A stretch of DNA of 64,000 nucleotides from F22 sp963668535 (GTDB lineage: Bacteria > Bacteroidota > Bacteroidia > Bacteroidales > Bacteroidaceae), in NCBI GenBank assembly GCA_963668535.1, contig OY764867.1:2604001-2668000 (forward strand). Direction: 5' to 3'. Each line of letters opens with the position of its first letter. Position 1 is the stretch's first letter. The notes beneath the pieces were generated by a model, which did not search any database, was not told the origin of the DNA, and saw nothing but the letters and a program-made list of their open reading frames with translations. Of this stretch, positions 10,301 to 18,300 are shown piece by piece. The position numbers and the translations under genes were made by a program.

Positions 10301-10660
10301 AGGATCATTCTTTTTGTCGTAGACAATACCTTTTATCTGAATGTTTTGCTGCTGATTGAGTAGTGCTTTACTTAGAATAATATTCCGACCATCTATTTTA
10401 GATATAAGTGCTTGTCCACTTGTTAATTGTTTGATAACCAGTGGTAGATTATCTGCATTGGCGTTGATAGATACCATTTTTTTTGTATCAACATCATCTG
10501 TAGAATAAACAAATAAATAGTTGGTCTTTTCCGTAATGACCTTCATGGCATGCTTCATGGTGACCTGGTCCAATTTAATCTGGGCACCTTGTGCCATCAG
10601 ACTTAAGTTGAGACAATAAAGTCCTAGGACTATAAAAATAGCCCGTTTTACATATGTCAT
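7304..10660 (-). CDS. SusC/RagA TonB-dependent transporter with N-terminal STN domain
   Basis: An outer-membrane TonB-dependent oligosaccharide importer of 1118 residues from ATG 10660. The order is signal peptide (MTYVKRAIFIVLGLYCL), STN secretin/TonB short N-terminal domain (MKHAMKVITEKTNYLFVYS), carboxypeptidase-regulatory-like sandwich (IKGIVYDKKNDPVIGATI), plug domain (VRIRGIGTLNDNDPLYIIDG), then a long barrel ending in FTVGLNIEF. A longer reading from 10726 overlaps the FecR gene and would spoil the signal peptide, so 10660 is preferred. The STN domain is the part that contacts FecR in FecA-like systems; with the adjacent FecR and sigma genes it indicates that import is coupled to transcription of this locus. 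Confidence 0.93.
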   Translation of the reverse strand: MTYVKRAIFIVLGLYCLNLSLMAQGAQIKLDQVTMKHAMKVITEKTNYLFVYSTDDVDTKKMVSINANADNLPLVIKQLTSGQALISKIDGRNIILSKALLNQQQNIQIKGIVYDKKNDPVIGATIMENGTSNGTITDFNGQFTLTVSQNAKIKITYIGYLTVITNAQSNMVITLQENSKLLNEVVVTGYSTQRKADLTGAVSVVNMSDVENSGENNAIKALQGRLPGINISADGSPSGASTVRIRGIGTLNDNDPLYIIDGMPTTSGMQELNSNDIESIQVLKDAASASIYGSRAANGVIIITTKKGKEGKIKVNFDASLTTSSYQSKVDMMNTQEYATAMWQAYVNDGLNPNSNGLGIQYQWGYNSQNQPHLENISYPQYIDETNTMRASDTDWLDEITRHGTIQQYNLSVSNGTNKGNYFFSLGYYGNEGIIKDTDFQRLSTRINSNYKLIEDCLTIGQNFTLSRTKEISAPGNIISDALDMPTMIPVHTESGGWGGPVGNYPDRQNVARVVEYNKDNEYTYWRFFGNAFVNLKLYKGLNIRSNFGLDYSNKNQRNFTLPYTTGYKSSSLAAIDMRQEHWTKWMWNAVATYNLEIEKHRGEAMLGVEVNNEESTDMGLHQEDFSLLNPDYMWPDAGVGQSTTSGIASSYALVSLFGKLNYSYGDKYLAACTIRRDGSSRFGKNNQYATFPAFSLGWRISNEDFMASTKAYIDDIKLRVSWGQTGNQSISNLARYTVYKANYGTDAGYSAGTNGTSYDITGSNGGGILPSGFQRVQLGNDDLKWETTTQTNIGLDFTLLNQSVYGSLEYFNKRTKDILVLFEGIAAQGEGAGKYVNAGSMKNTGYEFSIGYRKTFASKLKIDVNANISTYKNEVVDIPETVAANGTFGGNGVKSVIGHAIYSQAGYVCDGIFQNEEEVLNHATQEGADVGRLRYRDLDGNNIIDENDQTWIYDPTPAFNYGVNIHATYKNFDVSLFWQGSYDVDVMMYDIKRQTDFWSVTNVAYLNKGSRVLNAWSAENTHSKIPALTTSDRNSESRLSSYYVEDGSYLKLRQAQLGYNFPSDWINKMKVQKLRLYVSGQNLLTFKSNNFSGEDPENPTYGYPIPRNFTVGLNIEF

Positions 10661-10694
10661 AAGTATGAGTTTAAAAAGGTTACAAAATTCAGTT

Positions 10695-11729
10695 TTAAGA
10701 ATCGAAGTAAATATAGTACTGACCATTTTTGCCTTTGTACTTCAGGTTTTTGGTGTGTACTATTTTTGTTAGGATATCCTCTATTGTATTTTTACTTTGT
10801 ATGAATTTGCCGTAGAAACGTAGATTTGCAATATCTATTTTGGTGCTGTCGAGTGTAATATGCACATCGTATGCACGATTAAGTGTTTTAATAATCTCGC
10901 TCAAAGGTAAATCTTCAAAGAGCAGATAATCACTGGTCCATTGCGTTGATTCTTGCGCTTCACATATTGACTTTTTCCATTTTCCAGAACGATTATTGAA
11001 TGTGGCACGTTCATTTGGAAGTAAATGCATAATGCTCTTTTTTTGAATTTGGTTTTCTAGAGCTACATGTCCAGAAAGGAGATTTACTATTGTAATTGAG
11101 TCCTCAGGATAGTCTGTTACATTAAATTTTGTGCCAAGTACTTTGAGGCGCATACCATTCATCTGTAATTGAAATGGTATTTTTTTGTTTTTAGTTACTT
11201 CAAAATATGCCTCACCTTCTAGTGCCAAGTCCCTATTTTTGTGTCCAAAGCTTTGCGCATATGAAATTTTAGATCCAGAGTTTAACCATACTGTTGATCC
11301 GTCTGGAAGAACTAGCTTTGTTTTCGAACCTAAAGGCGCTTCTATCGTGGTTAGTCTATCTAGTGAGAAGGAAGCGTATGATTGTCCCACCCAATAAGCA
11401 AGCACACCAACTACAATAACAAGTATTGCTATAGCTGCTATCTTTGATAATTGCATATAATCAAATAATTTTGTCCTTTGTGGACGTTGGTTAGCATCTA
11501 TACGTTGAATAAAATGGGTATATGCTTTCTCCCAATCATATTGTTTAGCTTTAGGATTGGCACACATAGACACATACCATAATTCTTGCTGCTCTTCAAA
11601 ATAACGTTTATGTGTAGCGTCTTTTTGGATCCAAGCAACTAGCGTTTCACGTTCAGACTTTTCTAGTCCTTCTGTGAACAGCTTTTGGATTAGTTCATCG
11701 TATTGATTAATGGTGGTTAACTTACTCAT
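10695..11729 (-). CDS. FecR-family anti-sigma factor
   Basis: A 344-residue single-pass inner-membrane anti-sigma factor. A cytoplasmic N-terminal region of about 90 residues (sigma binding) precedes one membrane segment (IAAIAILVIVVGVLAYWVG). The periplasmic FecR domain follows (APLGSKTKLVLPDGSTVWLN and LEGEAYFEVTK), then the C-terminal FecR_C/DUF4974 part (PLSEIIKTLNRAYDVHI). In this family the periplasmic end senses the STN domain of the TonB-dependent receptor and releases the sigma factor. It sits between the sigma gene and susC, the usual order, with 67 bp to the sigma gene. Confidence 0.93.
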   Translation of the reverse strand: MSKLTTINQYDELIQKLFTEGLEKSERETLVAWIQKDATHKRYFEEQQELWYVSMCANPKAKQYDWEKAYTHFIQRIDANQRPQRTKLFDYMQLSKIAAIAILVIVVGVLAYWVGQSYASFSLDRLTTIEAPLGSKTKLVLPDGSTVWLNSGSKISYAQSFGHKNRDLALEGEAYFEVTKNKKIPFQLQMNGMRLKVLGTKFNVTDYPEDSITIVNLLSGHVALENQIQKKSIMHLLPNERATFNNRSGKWKKSICEAQESTQWTSDYLLFEDLPLSEIIKTLNRAYDVHITLDSTKIDIANLRFYGKFIQSKNTIEDILTKIVHTKNLKYKGKNGQYYIYFDS

Positions 11730-11796
11730 ATTTTAGTTGCTTTACTAGTATGACAAAATAGGATAGGGGGGTGGGTAGTGAAAAACGTACATTTCT

Positions 11797-12387
11797 TTAA
11801 AAAAAATGACCGATATAGATAATAGCTAAGATAAAATATTTACCTAATGCTTTGCGGAGTAACGCTAATGCTTGCTTTATGTGGTATTTGACAGTATTGA
11901 TAGAAATCTGTAATGTATCAGCAATCTCTTGGTTGCTCATACCCTCGAAACGACTAAGACGAAAAACACGATTCGTTTCAGTTGGCAAGTTATTAACAGC
12001 TTCTTGTATATCTCTTTCGAGCTCTTGTGTGAGCAAGTGTCCTAGTGGATGATTGTTATCAACAAAAAATCTATCTGGATGAATATCTGGATCGGTAATT
12101 TTGGACAAATGAATTTCATATTTATTTTTCGCTGTGCGAATATGATTAAGTGCCCTATTGCGTGTAGATGAAATTAGGAAAGCTTTTAGAGATTTCTGGA
12201 TATGTATGCTGTCGTAATGTTCCCATAAGTGAAAAATAAGATCTCCCACAATACATTCTGCATCATAATGGTCTTGCACAATGGAGTAGGCCACTGTACA
12301 CAGCAACTGATAATAGTTGCTGTATAGATAGTGATAAGCTCTATTATCTCTTTGAGATAATAGCATAATGATTTCTTGGTCTGACAT
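11797..12387 (-). CDS. ECF RNA polymerase sigma factor (FecI/RpoE-like)
   Basis: A 196-residue ECF sigma factor. Region 2 lies at about 15-85 (LIFHLWEHYDSI and LKAFLISSTRNRALNHIR). Region 4 carries a helix-turn-helix at about 125-180 (FEGMSNQEIADTLQISINTV). Length and layout fit the family. It is the first gene of the minus-strand fructan-type locus and is expected to be held by the FecR protein encoded next and to transcribe susC/susD and downstream genes. A weak -7-like box (CGAAAATA at 12412-12419, reading TATTTTCG on the minus strand) lies upstream. Confidence 0.93.
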   Translation of the reverse strand: MSDQEIIMLLSQRDNRAYHYLYSNYYQLLCTVAYSIVQDHYDAECIVGDLIFHLWEHYDSIHIQKSLKAFLISSTRNRALNHIRTAKNKYEIHLSKITDPDIHPDRFFVDNNHPLGHLLTQELERDIQEAVNNLPTETNRVFRLSRFEGMSNQEIADTLQISINTVKYHIKQALALLRKALGKYFILAIIYIGHFF

Positions 12388-12422
12388 AAGTCTTAGGCTG
12401 ATAGTTCGCTACGAAAATAGTA

Positions 12423-12449
12423 ATTTTTTCGTTGAACTATCGAAAAAAT
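12423..12449. terminator. weak hairpin after the RyR gene
   Basis: ATTTTTTCG (12423-12431) and CGAAAAAAT (12441-12449) form a perfect 9-bp inverted repeat with a 9-nt loop. It lies just downstream of the RyR-domain gene on the minus strand and upstream of the sigma-factor gene. The stem has only two G/C pairs, so it is at best a weak terminator; it could also be an operator for the sigma operon. Confidence 0.3.
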
Positions 12450-12462
12450 AGTAAAAAACGAA

Positions 12463-12747
12463 TTATTTATATATTTCGTAACCAAGTGCTTTGAGTAGTT
12501 TTATCGTTTCATAAGCTGTTTGCCTATCATATGATTTTTCCAATTCTGTGAGTTTTTCGTAGGGCACTAAGCATGGATGACTTTTGGTGGTCTCATCTCG
12601 GGATGGACCGTAAGTCCATCCCTCGTCTAGGCGTTTTTTTGCCCAATTTTCGTGTACGTTTTTAGCTATAATATCTGATAAATCTAATATCGACTGATCT
12701 AGCTTAATGTGTGACGTGTCAATAGGTTTGGGTATATATTTGTTCAT
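12463..12747 (-). CDS. stand-alone RyR-domain protein
   Basis: The whole 94-residue protein is one RyR domain, the small helical module named after ryanodine receptors and also found in prokaryotes. Diagnostic elements are HENWAKKRLDEGWTYG (residues about 32-47), then SHPCLVPYEKLTELEKSYDR and TIKLLKALGY at the C-terminus. In bacteria the domain occurs with signalling and conflict proteins and has been proposed to recognise a nucleotide-type ligand; the ligand here is unknown. Its ATG overlaps the AAA+ gene's stop codon as TAATG (12749-12745), so translation is coupled. It is the last gene of a three-gene operon and may be the ligand sensor or an adaptor for the AAA+ and STAND proteins. Confidence 0.85.
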   Translation of the reverse strand: MNKYIPKPIDTSHIKLDQSILDLSDIIAKNVHENWAKKRLDEGWTYGPSRDETTKSHPCLVPYEKLTELEKSYDRQTAYETIKLLKALGYEIYK

Positions 12748-15290
12748 TATTTAAATCCAATTTTTGTTTGTACTTGTGTAGTAAAACTCGGTATATTCTT
12801 AATTAGCACATCGGTGTCTTCCGGGAGAATATGTAGGGTATAATCATCCTGTGCTTCTCCCATATTATTGCTCAGTCTTAAGTAGACAATTTCCAAAAGA
12901 TTATCTATTAATTCTCTAATGCCTCTTAAATTGGCTTCTTGTGGATGATCTTTATGCAACTCACGGATAAAGCATGCTAGTTGAGTAGAGGCCGATTCGT
13001 CGATACTAAAACCAGCTTCTACAATGAAATTCTTGGCGACACAGTGTAATTCTTTTGCAGAGTACTGCGCAAAATGCCAAGTATGAGAAACGGCATTGGA
13101 GTTATTAGCTACAGTATAATCAGAGCTAGTAGTACTTGCCTCATGTTCAGCTACAATTAATACCAATTGGGCGTGTGACTCAATGGATAGATTGGCAATT
13201 CGAGCTTGGATCTCTTCTATATTCAGCGTCTTGTATTTGCGCTGAAAAGCTGCTGCATCGCTATCAAGAAATAAGACATTGGCTCCTTTTTGTTTGAGTA
13301 CATTTTTAAATAAGTAATCCACCATATGAGAGGGCGTAAAGTAAACCTGCTCTCCAGAGAGTTGAACGAGTTGTGGCCCATCAATCAGTCCCAAACCAAA
13401 CAAAATTTCCGTGAATATCTGTGCTACTGTGCTTTTACCAGTGCCTGTATTGCCTGTATAAGTCCATCTTTCATATACATCAGGTAGAGGGTGTTTCTCC
13501 TCGCGTATACGTATTCGCGCTAAAGCAACAATACGATGTATAGCTTCTTTGACTTCCTCAAGTCCCACCATGTCATCTAGTTTCTTCAATGCATTGGAGA
13601 CCGTAGCCTCATCAAAGGTGTATTTTTTTTGTTCATCTGGTACAAATGTTGGAATATCTGTATCAGTGATTGTTGTGAGCAAATCAATATCATAAGAGTT
13701 ACTACTCATGACTCTTGTTGCCATATTGGGAATAATCTGGCTGTTTAAAAGTTGTGTTATAAAACGAGCGTTACCAAAATGTACTGTTTTATGATTGTAG
13801 GCAGCTTGAATATGTTCCTTTAACCTATTCTCAGCATGGTCACCTAGTTTATACTGCATGCGGTTTATATGTAGATGAGCTATCGCAAGAAGTTCTTCAA
13901 CATTGTAGTCTTCAAATTCAAAATAGTAGGCAAACCTTGATTTTAATCCAGGATTAGATTTAAGCATATGATTCATCTCTGTGGGATAGCCAGCTAACAC
14001 AACGATACAATCAAAATCTGGAGAAGCCAATTTGGTCAATAGGGTTTCAATCACTCGATTACCGAAGTCATTTTTTTCACCCATTTGATTGCTGACCCAT
14101 AAATTATAGGCTTCGTCTATAAACAGAATACCTCCTTCTGCTTGCGCTATAGCAGCTTCTGTATTGCTTTCTGTGTCGCCTAGGAACTTACCCACGAGTT
14201 TGCTACGCTCTGTGCGAACCACATGCCCTTTCTTTAATATACCAAGATCACGATATACTTCTCCCATCAATTCTGCCACTGTCGTTTTTCCTGTTCCAGG
14301 ATTTCCCGTAAATACCATATGCAATGGTGGAATCTTGGAGTCTAGTCCAAGCTCTTCGCGTGCTTTCAACATCTTGATGAGGCTAAAATGCTGATTGATC
14401 TTATCTTTGATTGATTGTAGCCCAATCATTTCTTGAAGATTATTAAAAGCCGTTTTTTCGTGATTCTCGGATGGAGTTACAATATCTCCTATATCTGGAT
14501 TCTTTAAATATTTGTTGACCTCAAAATTTCCTTCTTTATCTTCATGTCCTATGGCAATAGGGACACTCATGATTGTTTGCCCAAGGTAATCAATTTCAAT
14601 GGTGTATGTACCAATATCCAAAACAGCTATAATTGGTGTATCGTAGCGGAAGTAAAAACAAGCTGAATCATCTTCTAATTTATTAGATCTTACACTTTCT
14701 GTATCAACGACTTCTCCTTCTTCATTGATAAAGCTAAAAACGAGATCCATTTCTTGTATGAGATGCTCATCTTGTTTGGCATCAATATTAAGCAGTATGC
14801 TTGCATTCTCTGTTTTGCTGCAATCAAATTTTGTGTAGTTTTTTATATGTTCAGAAGTAGTACTCATATCCTCTGAATACACAGCAATAAAATGCGTAAT
14901 CTTAAAACACTTGTGATAATCGAGAGGGGCATCTTGTTTGCACAAATGCAAGGCGATATCATCGTGGCCTTCGCAATATATTTTAATCTCCTCTAGGCAG
15001 ATATTAAAAGAAGAAATGTCAAATGTGAAGTGTATAGTTTCTTCACTATTAGGTGCAATTAGAATGTGTTGCTTTCTTTTAATTAATTCTATTCCCGTGT
15101 GATCTTCGATGATGCACGTTAATACATCTTGAATCTCATGTTTGTTTGAATCGTTGCTAACTACAGCTTCAACATGAAGGCAATCCGTCTCTTCTTCGCT
15201 AAAAAAATGGCGTTGAGCTTTTCCAGACAATCGACTTGATTGTTCTTCTCCAAAGCAATATAGTTTGTTTACTGTAAGAGTAGGTTTCAT
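12747..15290 (-). CDS. tandem CbxX/CfxQ-type AAA+ ATPase with beta-rich N-terminal domains
   Basis: An 847-residue protein. Residues 1-250 look like two beta-sandwich domains of unknown family. Two AAA+ modules of the CbxX/CfxQ (CbbX, Spo0K-like) type follow. Module 1 has Walker A GNPGTGKTT (about 326-334), Walker B ILFIDEAYNLW (about 385-395) and a SRFAYYFEF segment. Module 2 has Walker A GNTGTGKST (about 610-618) but its Walker B reads VLFLDSDAAAF: the catalytic Glu after the Asp is Ser, so it may bind but hydrolyse ATP poorly. CbxX-type proteins remodel partner complexes, Rubisco in autotrophs; no Rubisco occurs here, so the client is probably an operon partner. It starts 22 bp after the STAND gene and its stop overlaps the RyR gene. 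Confidence 0.88.
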   Translation of the reverse strand: MKPTLTVNKLYCFGEEQSSRLSGKAQRHFFSEEETDCLHVEAVVSNDSNKHEIQDVLTCIIEDHTGIELIKRKQHILIAPNSEETIHFTFDISSFNICLEEIKIYCEGHDDIALHLCKQDAPLDYHKCFKITHFIAVYSEDMSTTSEHIKNYTKFDCSKTENASILLNIDAKQDEHLIQEMDLVFSFINEEGEVVDTESVRSNKLEDDSACFYFRYDTPIIAVLDIGTYTIEIDYLGQTIMSVPIAIGHEDKEGNFEVNKYLKNPDIGDIVTPSENHEKTAFNNLQEMIGLQSIKDKINQHFSLIKMLKAREELGLDSKIPPLHMVFTGNPGTGKTTVAELMGEVYRDLGILKKGHVVRTERSKLVGKFLGDTESNTEAAIAQAEGGILFIDEAYNLWVSNQMGEKNDFGNRVIETLLTKLASPDFDCIVVLAGYPTEMNHMLKSNPGLKSRFAYYFEFEDYNVEELLAIAHLHINRMQYKLGDHAENRLKEHIQAAYNHKTVHFGNARFITQLLNSQIIPNMATRVMSSNSYDIDLLTTITDTDIPTFVPDEQKKYTFDEATVSNALKKLDDMVGLEEVKEAIHRIVALARIRIREEKHPLPDVYERWTYTGNTGTGKSTVAQIFTEILFGLGLIDGPQLVQLSGEQVYFTPSHMVDYLFKNVLKQKGANVLFLDSDAAAFQRKYKTLNIEEIQARIANLSIESHAQLVLIVAEHEASTTSSDYTVANNSNAVSHTWHFAQYSAKELHCVAKNFIVEAGFSIDESASTQLACFIRELHKDHPQEANLRGIRELIDNLLEIVYLRLSNNMGEAQDDYTLHILPEDTDVLIKNIPSFTTQVQTKIGFK

Positions 15291-15312
15291 CTAATTTTTA
15301 TATTGAGTATAT

Positions 15313-18300
15313 TTATTGTTGTATCATTCCCAGTTTAATTCCACGTGCTTGTGTTGTATCAATCTCTAAATCCTCCCAAGTATAAATGGATTGATCCAAT
15401 AATGCTTTTTTGAGATTGAATTCCATGCTGAACACAGTTCTATAACAAGCAAAAGCATCTTCAGATAATTCTTCTATATTATTGGCTTTGTCAAGAGGAG
15501 TATAAGTTGTGCGTAGTACATTTATCCATGCTTGAAGTATGTGGCCATTTCCTGTGAAAATATGAGTAGAAATAGCCTCGGTAATTTCTTTTACTTTTTC
15601 AGTAGCATTTTCCCAAAAGGGTACTTGGTGATGAATATACAAGCCCATTACTTTCTCTTGAATCATAAGCCATATCATAAGCGTTCGTAACTGCATATCT
15701 TTAGCTGGTAGTTCTATAATGTTGTTGTATTCTTTCAAAAATATTGGATAGTAATTGCGTAAGGTTGCTTCATCCTTCACATAATGCATCATTCGGAATG
15801 ATGATTTTAAATAATCACGTAAAGCCGGACCATCTTGGGGGTGTTTTAAATAAATAGATTTAAACAACTCTTGTGCTTGTCTTAGTGTCTTAATCATTGA
15901 CGATTCATCTCCTATCTTATAATAAGCATCACTAATTGTGTCCAGAAGCATCGCTATCTTATTTGTTGGCGCATAGGCATATTCAGCGTCGCGTTTAATT
16001 TGTTCGATTACTTCATAAATGGATTCTATAATGGATATTAGTGAAGTTTTATCTTTCGCGCATTCAACCTCTAAATCAAATTTAAAATATTGATTGACAA
16101 GGTAATTGTCAAATTGTTGTTTAGGATTTTCTTTATATAGATGTTCAAATATAGGTGCTGCTTGTTGAATATACTTATATGCTGTTTCCTTATCATTATG
16201 TTGTTGAACTAGCCAATTGGCCATATGATCTAATGCGATTGCGTAATCACGCAATAAAGTCATGTTATTAGGATGCAAGAGACATACTTCATATAACATC
16301 TCCTTATTCTTTTGTAGATAGAGCATGCTTTCGGTAGGCTGACTTATCTTTTCATAACAAGTAGATAGTATTTCATAAGCTAGTCTATGTGTATTATAAT
16401 ATCCATATTTGTCTAAGAGTTGATGTGTACCAAAATGTTTCATGATTACAGACAGATTCTCTATGATGTCTGGATAAATTTCATGATTATTGTTCTCATT
16501 TTCTGCGTTACTCATTCTTTCAAAGATGCGTACAATATCTTCATATAAAGCAAGGTCCTCTGTTTGAGCATATATATTTAGATGGGTATCTTCATACAAT
16601 AAAGAATCTTGTTGATACTGCTGTTGAGCTTGTTGTAAGATATCACGTATATTTTGTATATGTGGGTTCAACACTATCCCAATAAATTTCCAGACATCAT
16701 TGATGGTCTCTTTATTGACGGGATAGATTAATCCAAAAAACAAAGTGATAAAACGACTTGCCAGTAGATGTGTAGAAGAATGGTGTACAGCTTCTAGTTT
16801 ATTTTCCGCTTTCACCTGCTTGAGGGTATCATACAGATGGATCACTTTCTCTGCAATATTTGCGTTCGGACTTTTGTAGAGCGCGATTATTTCAAGGAGA
16901 CCCCAATCAACTGGTGGTAATTTATGATTTGTTGATTCTTCAATTTGTTTTAGTTCCTTATATATGTACGTACCTATCTCAGAGTAATGGTGTATATAGG
17001 CCCAAATACCCATATATATTCTATCTTCAATAGACCATGACGACTCTCTCCATAGACTTACATAATCTTCAGTGGATACAAGAAGAGCATGCATTCGTCT
17101 TACAAACCCATTGATGTGTTGCAAATCGTCATCATCGACTTCCATTATCCCCATCGTTTTTTGAGGTGACCAAGCCATTTCTAATTCTATTTCGGCTTGT
17201 AGCTCATCAAATTTGATAAACTTATGAGATTGTTGGAGTTCTTTTAGCTCATCCAATATGAAGTGTTGCATTATATCTGACACTGTTGTAGCTCCCATGA
17301 ACTGGTAGAGTAGTGCACTGTGGTATCTTGATGCTAATTTCTCGTGTTGAATTTGAAGAGATGGATTGTTAGAATAGAGATACTGAGCATATTCTCTATA
17401 TTCTTCAATAGTACCGACGTCTTCATACGATTGATCTAGATAATAGATACTGGATATATTGGCTAGATGTTGTTCTATGATTGAAAAATCTTTTTTGTGA
17501 AGAAGCGTCTCTCCTACTTCAATCGATTTATCTAGGAAGTGTGTCAAAATTTCTTTGTTTACTTTTTCTAGATTGTGTACACCAGCTAAGTAAGCAAGGG
17601 ATAAAACCCTGTGTTGTGTATGCAGGCTAGTAATAGCTCTTTCTTCGTCTTCCATGACACATGAGAGCACTTCATTTGCAATCTGCATGATAGATTGAGC
17701 CATTTGATCGTTTTTCTGTTCAGCGATGTCAAGATATTTTATGCAGTCGTATGCATAATCTACTAATAGGTTGATACGTAAATCATGAGGAACACCTGTT
17801 GCAAAATGAGGAGTATTCATAACATCACTGGCAGCATATAATAACTTGTTGGCAATTTCATGTTCGCCTATATGTCTGATCTTTCTTGACAAAGAACAAA
17901 TGATATGTGTAGTGATGACGGGATAAGCATTGAGACTTTTGTTCAACCACGTAAAAACATGATTTGTGTTTTTATGGATGAGCCAATACACTCTGTCTAC
18001 TGCTCTGCCATAGTCTGAATTTTCTAGATTGAATAGTGCAGGCACAAAATCGGTCTCTTGCCCGAGGACAATTATATCTGTAAAAGCATCTAATATGAGA
18101 TTGTTTATTGTTTTACCTTCCTTGATATTACGTTTAATTTGAGTAAGATAAAGCTGATATATCTTATTGATCACTCGCATGTCTTGTTGAAGTACATTGC
18201 CAATTAAACAGCTATGTGCCAGCTTGATACGTCCATCGTAAGCATATTCTGTAATCATATCTCCGAACCAGCTTAAGGCATTGGAAATCGCTAGAGTAGC

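Noticed and set aside
10661..10726. Extended N-terminus of the SusC protein from 10726
   Set aside because: It overlaps the FecR gene and places 22 residues ahead of a good signal peptide.
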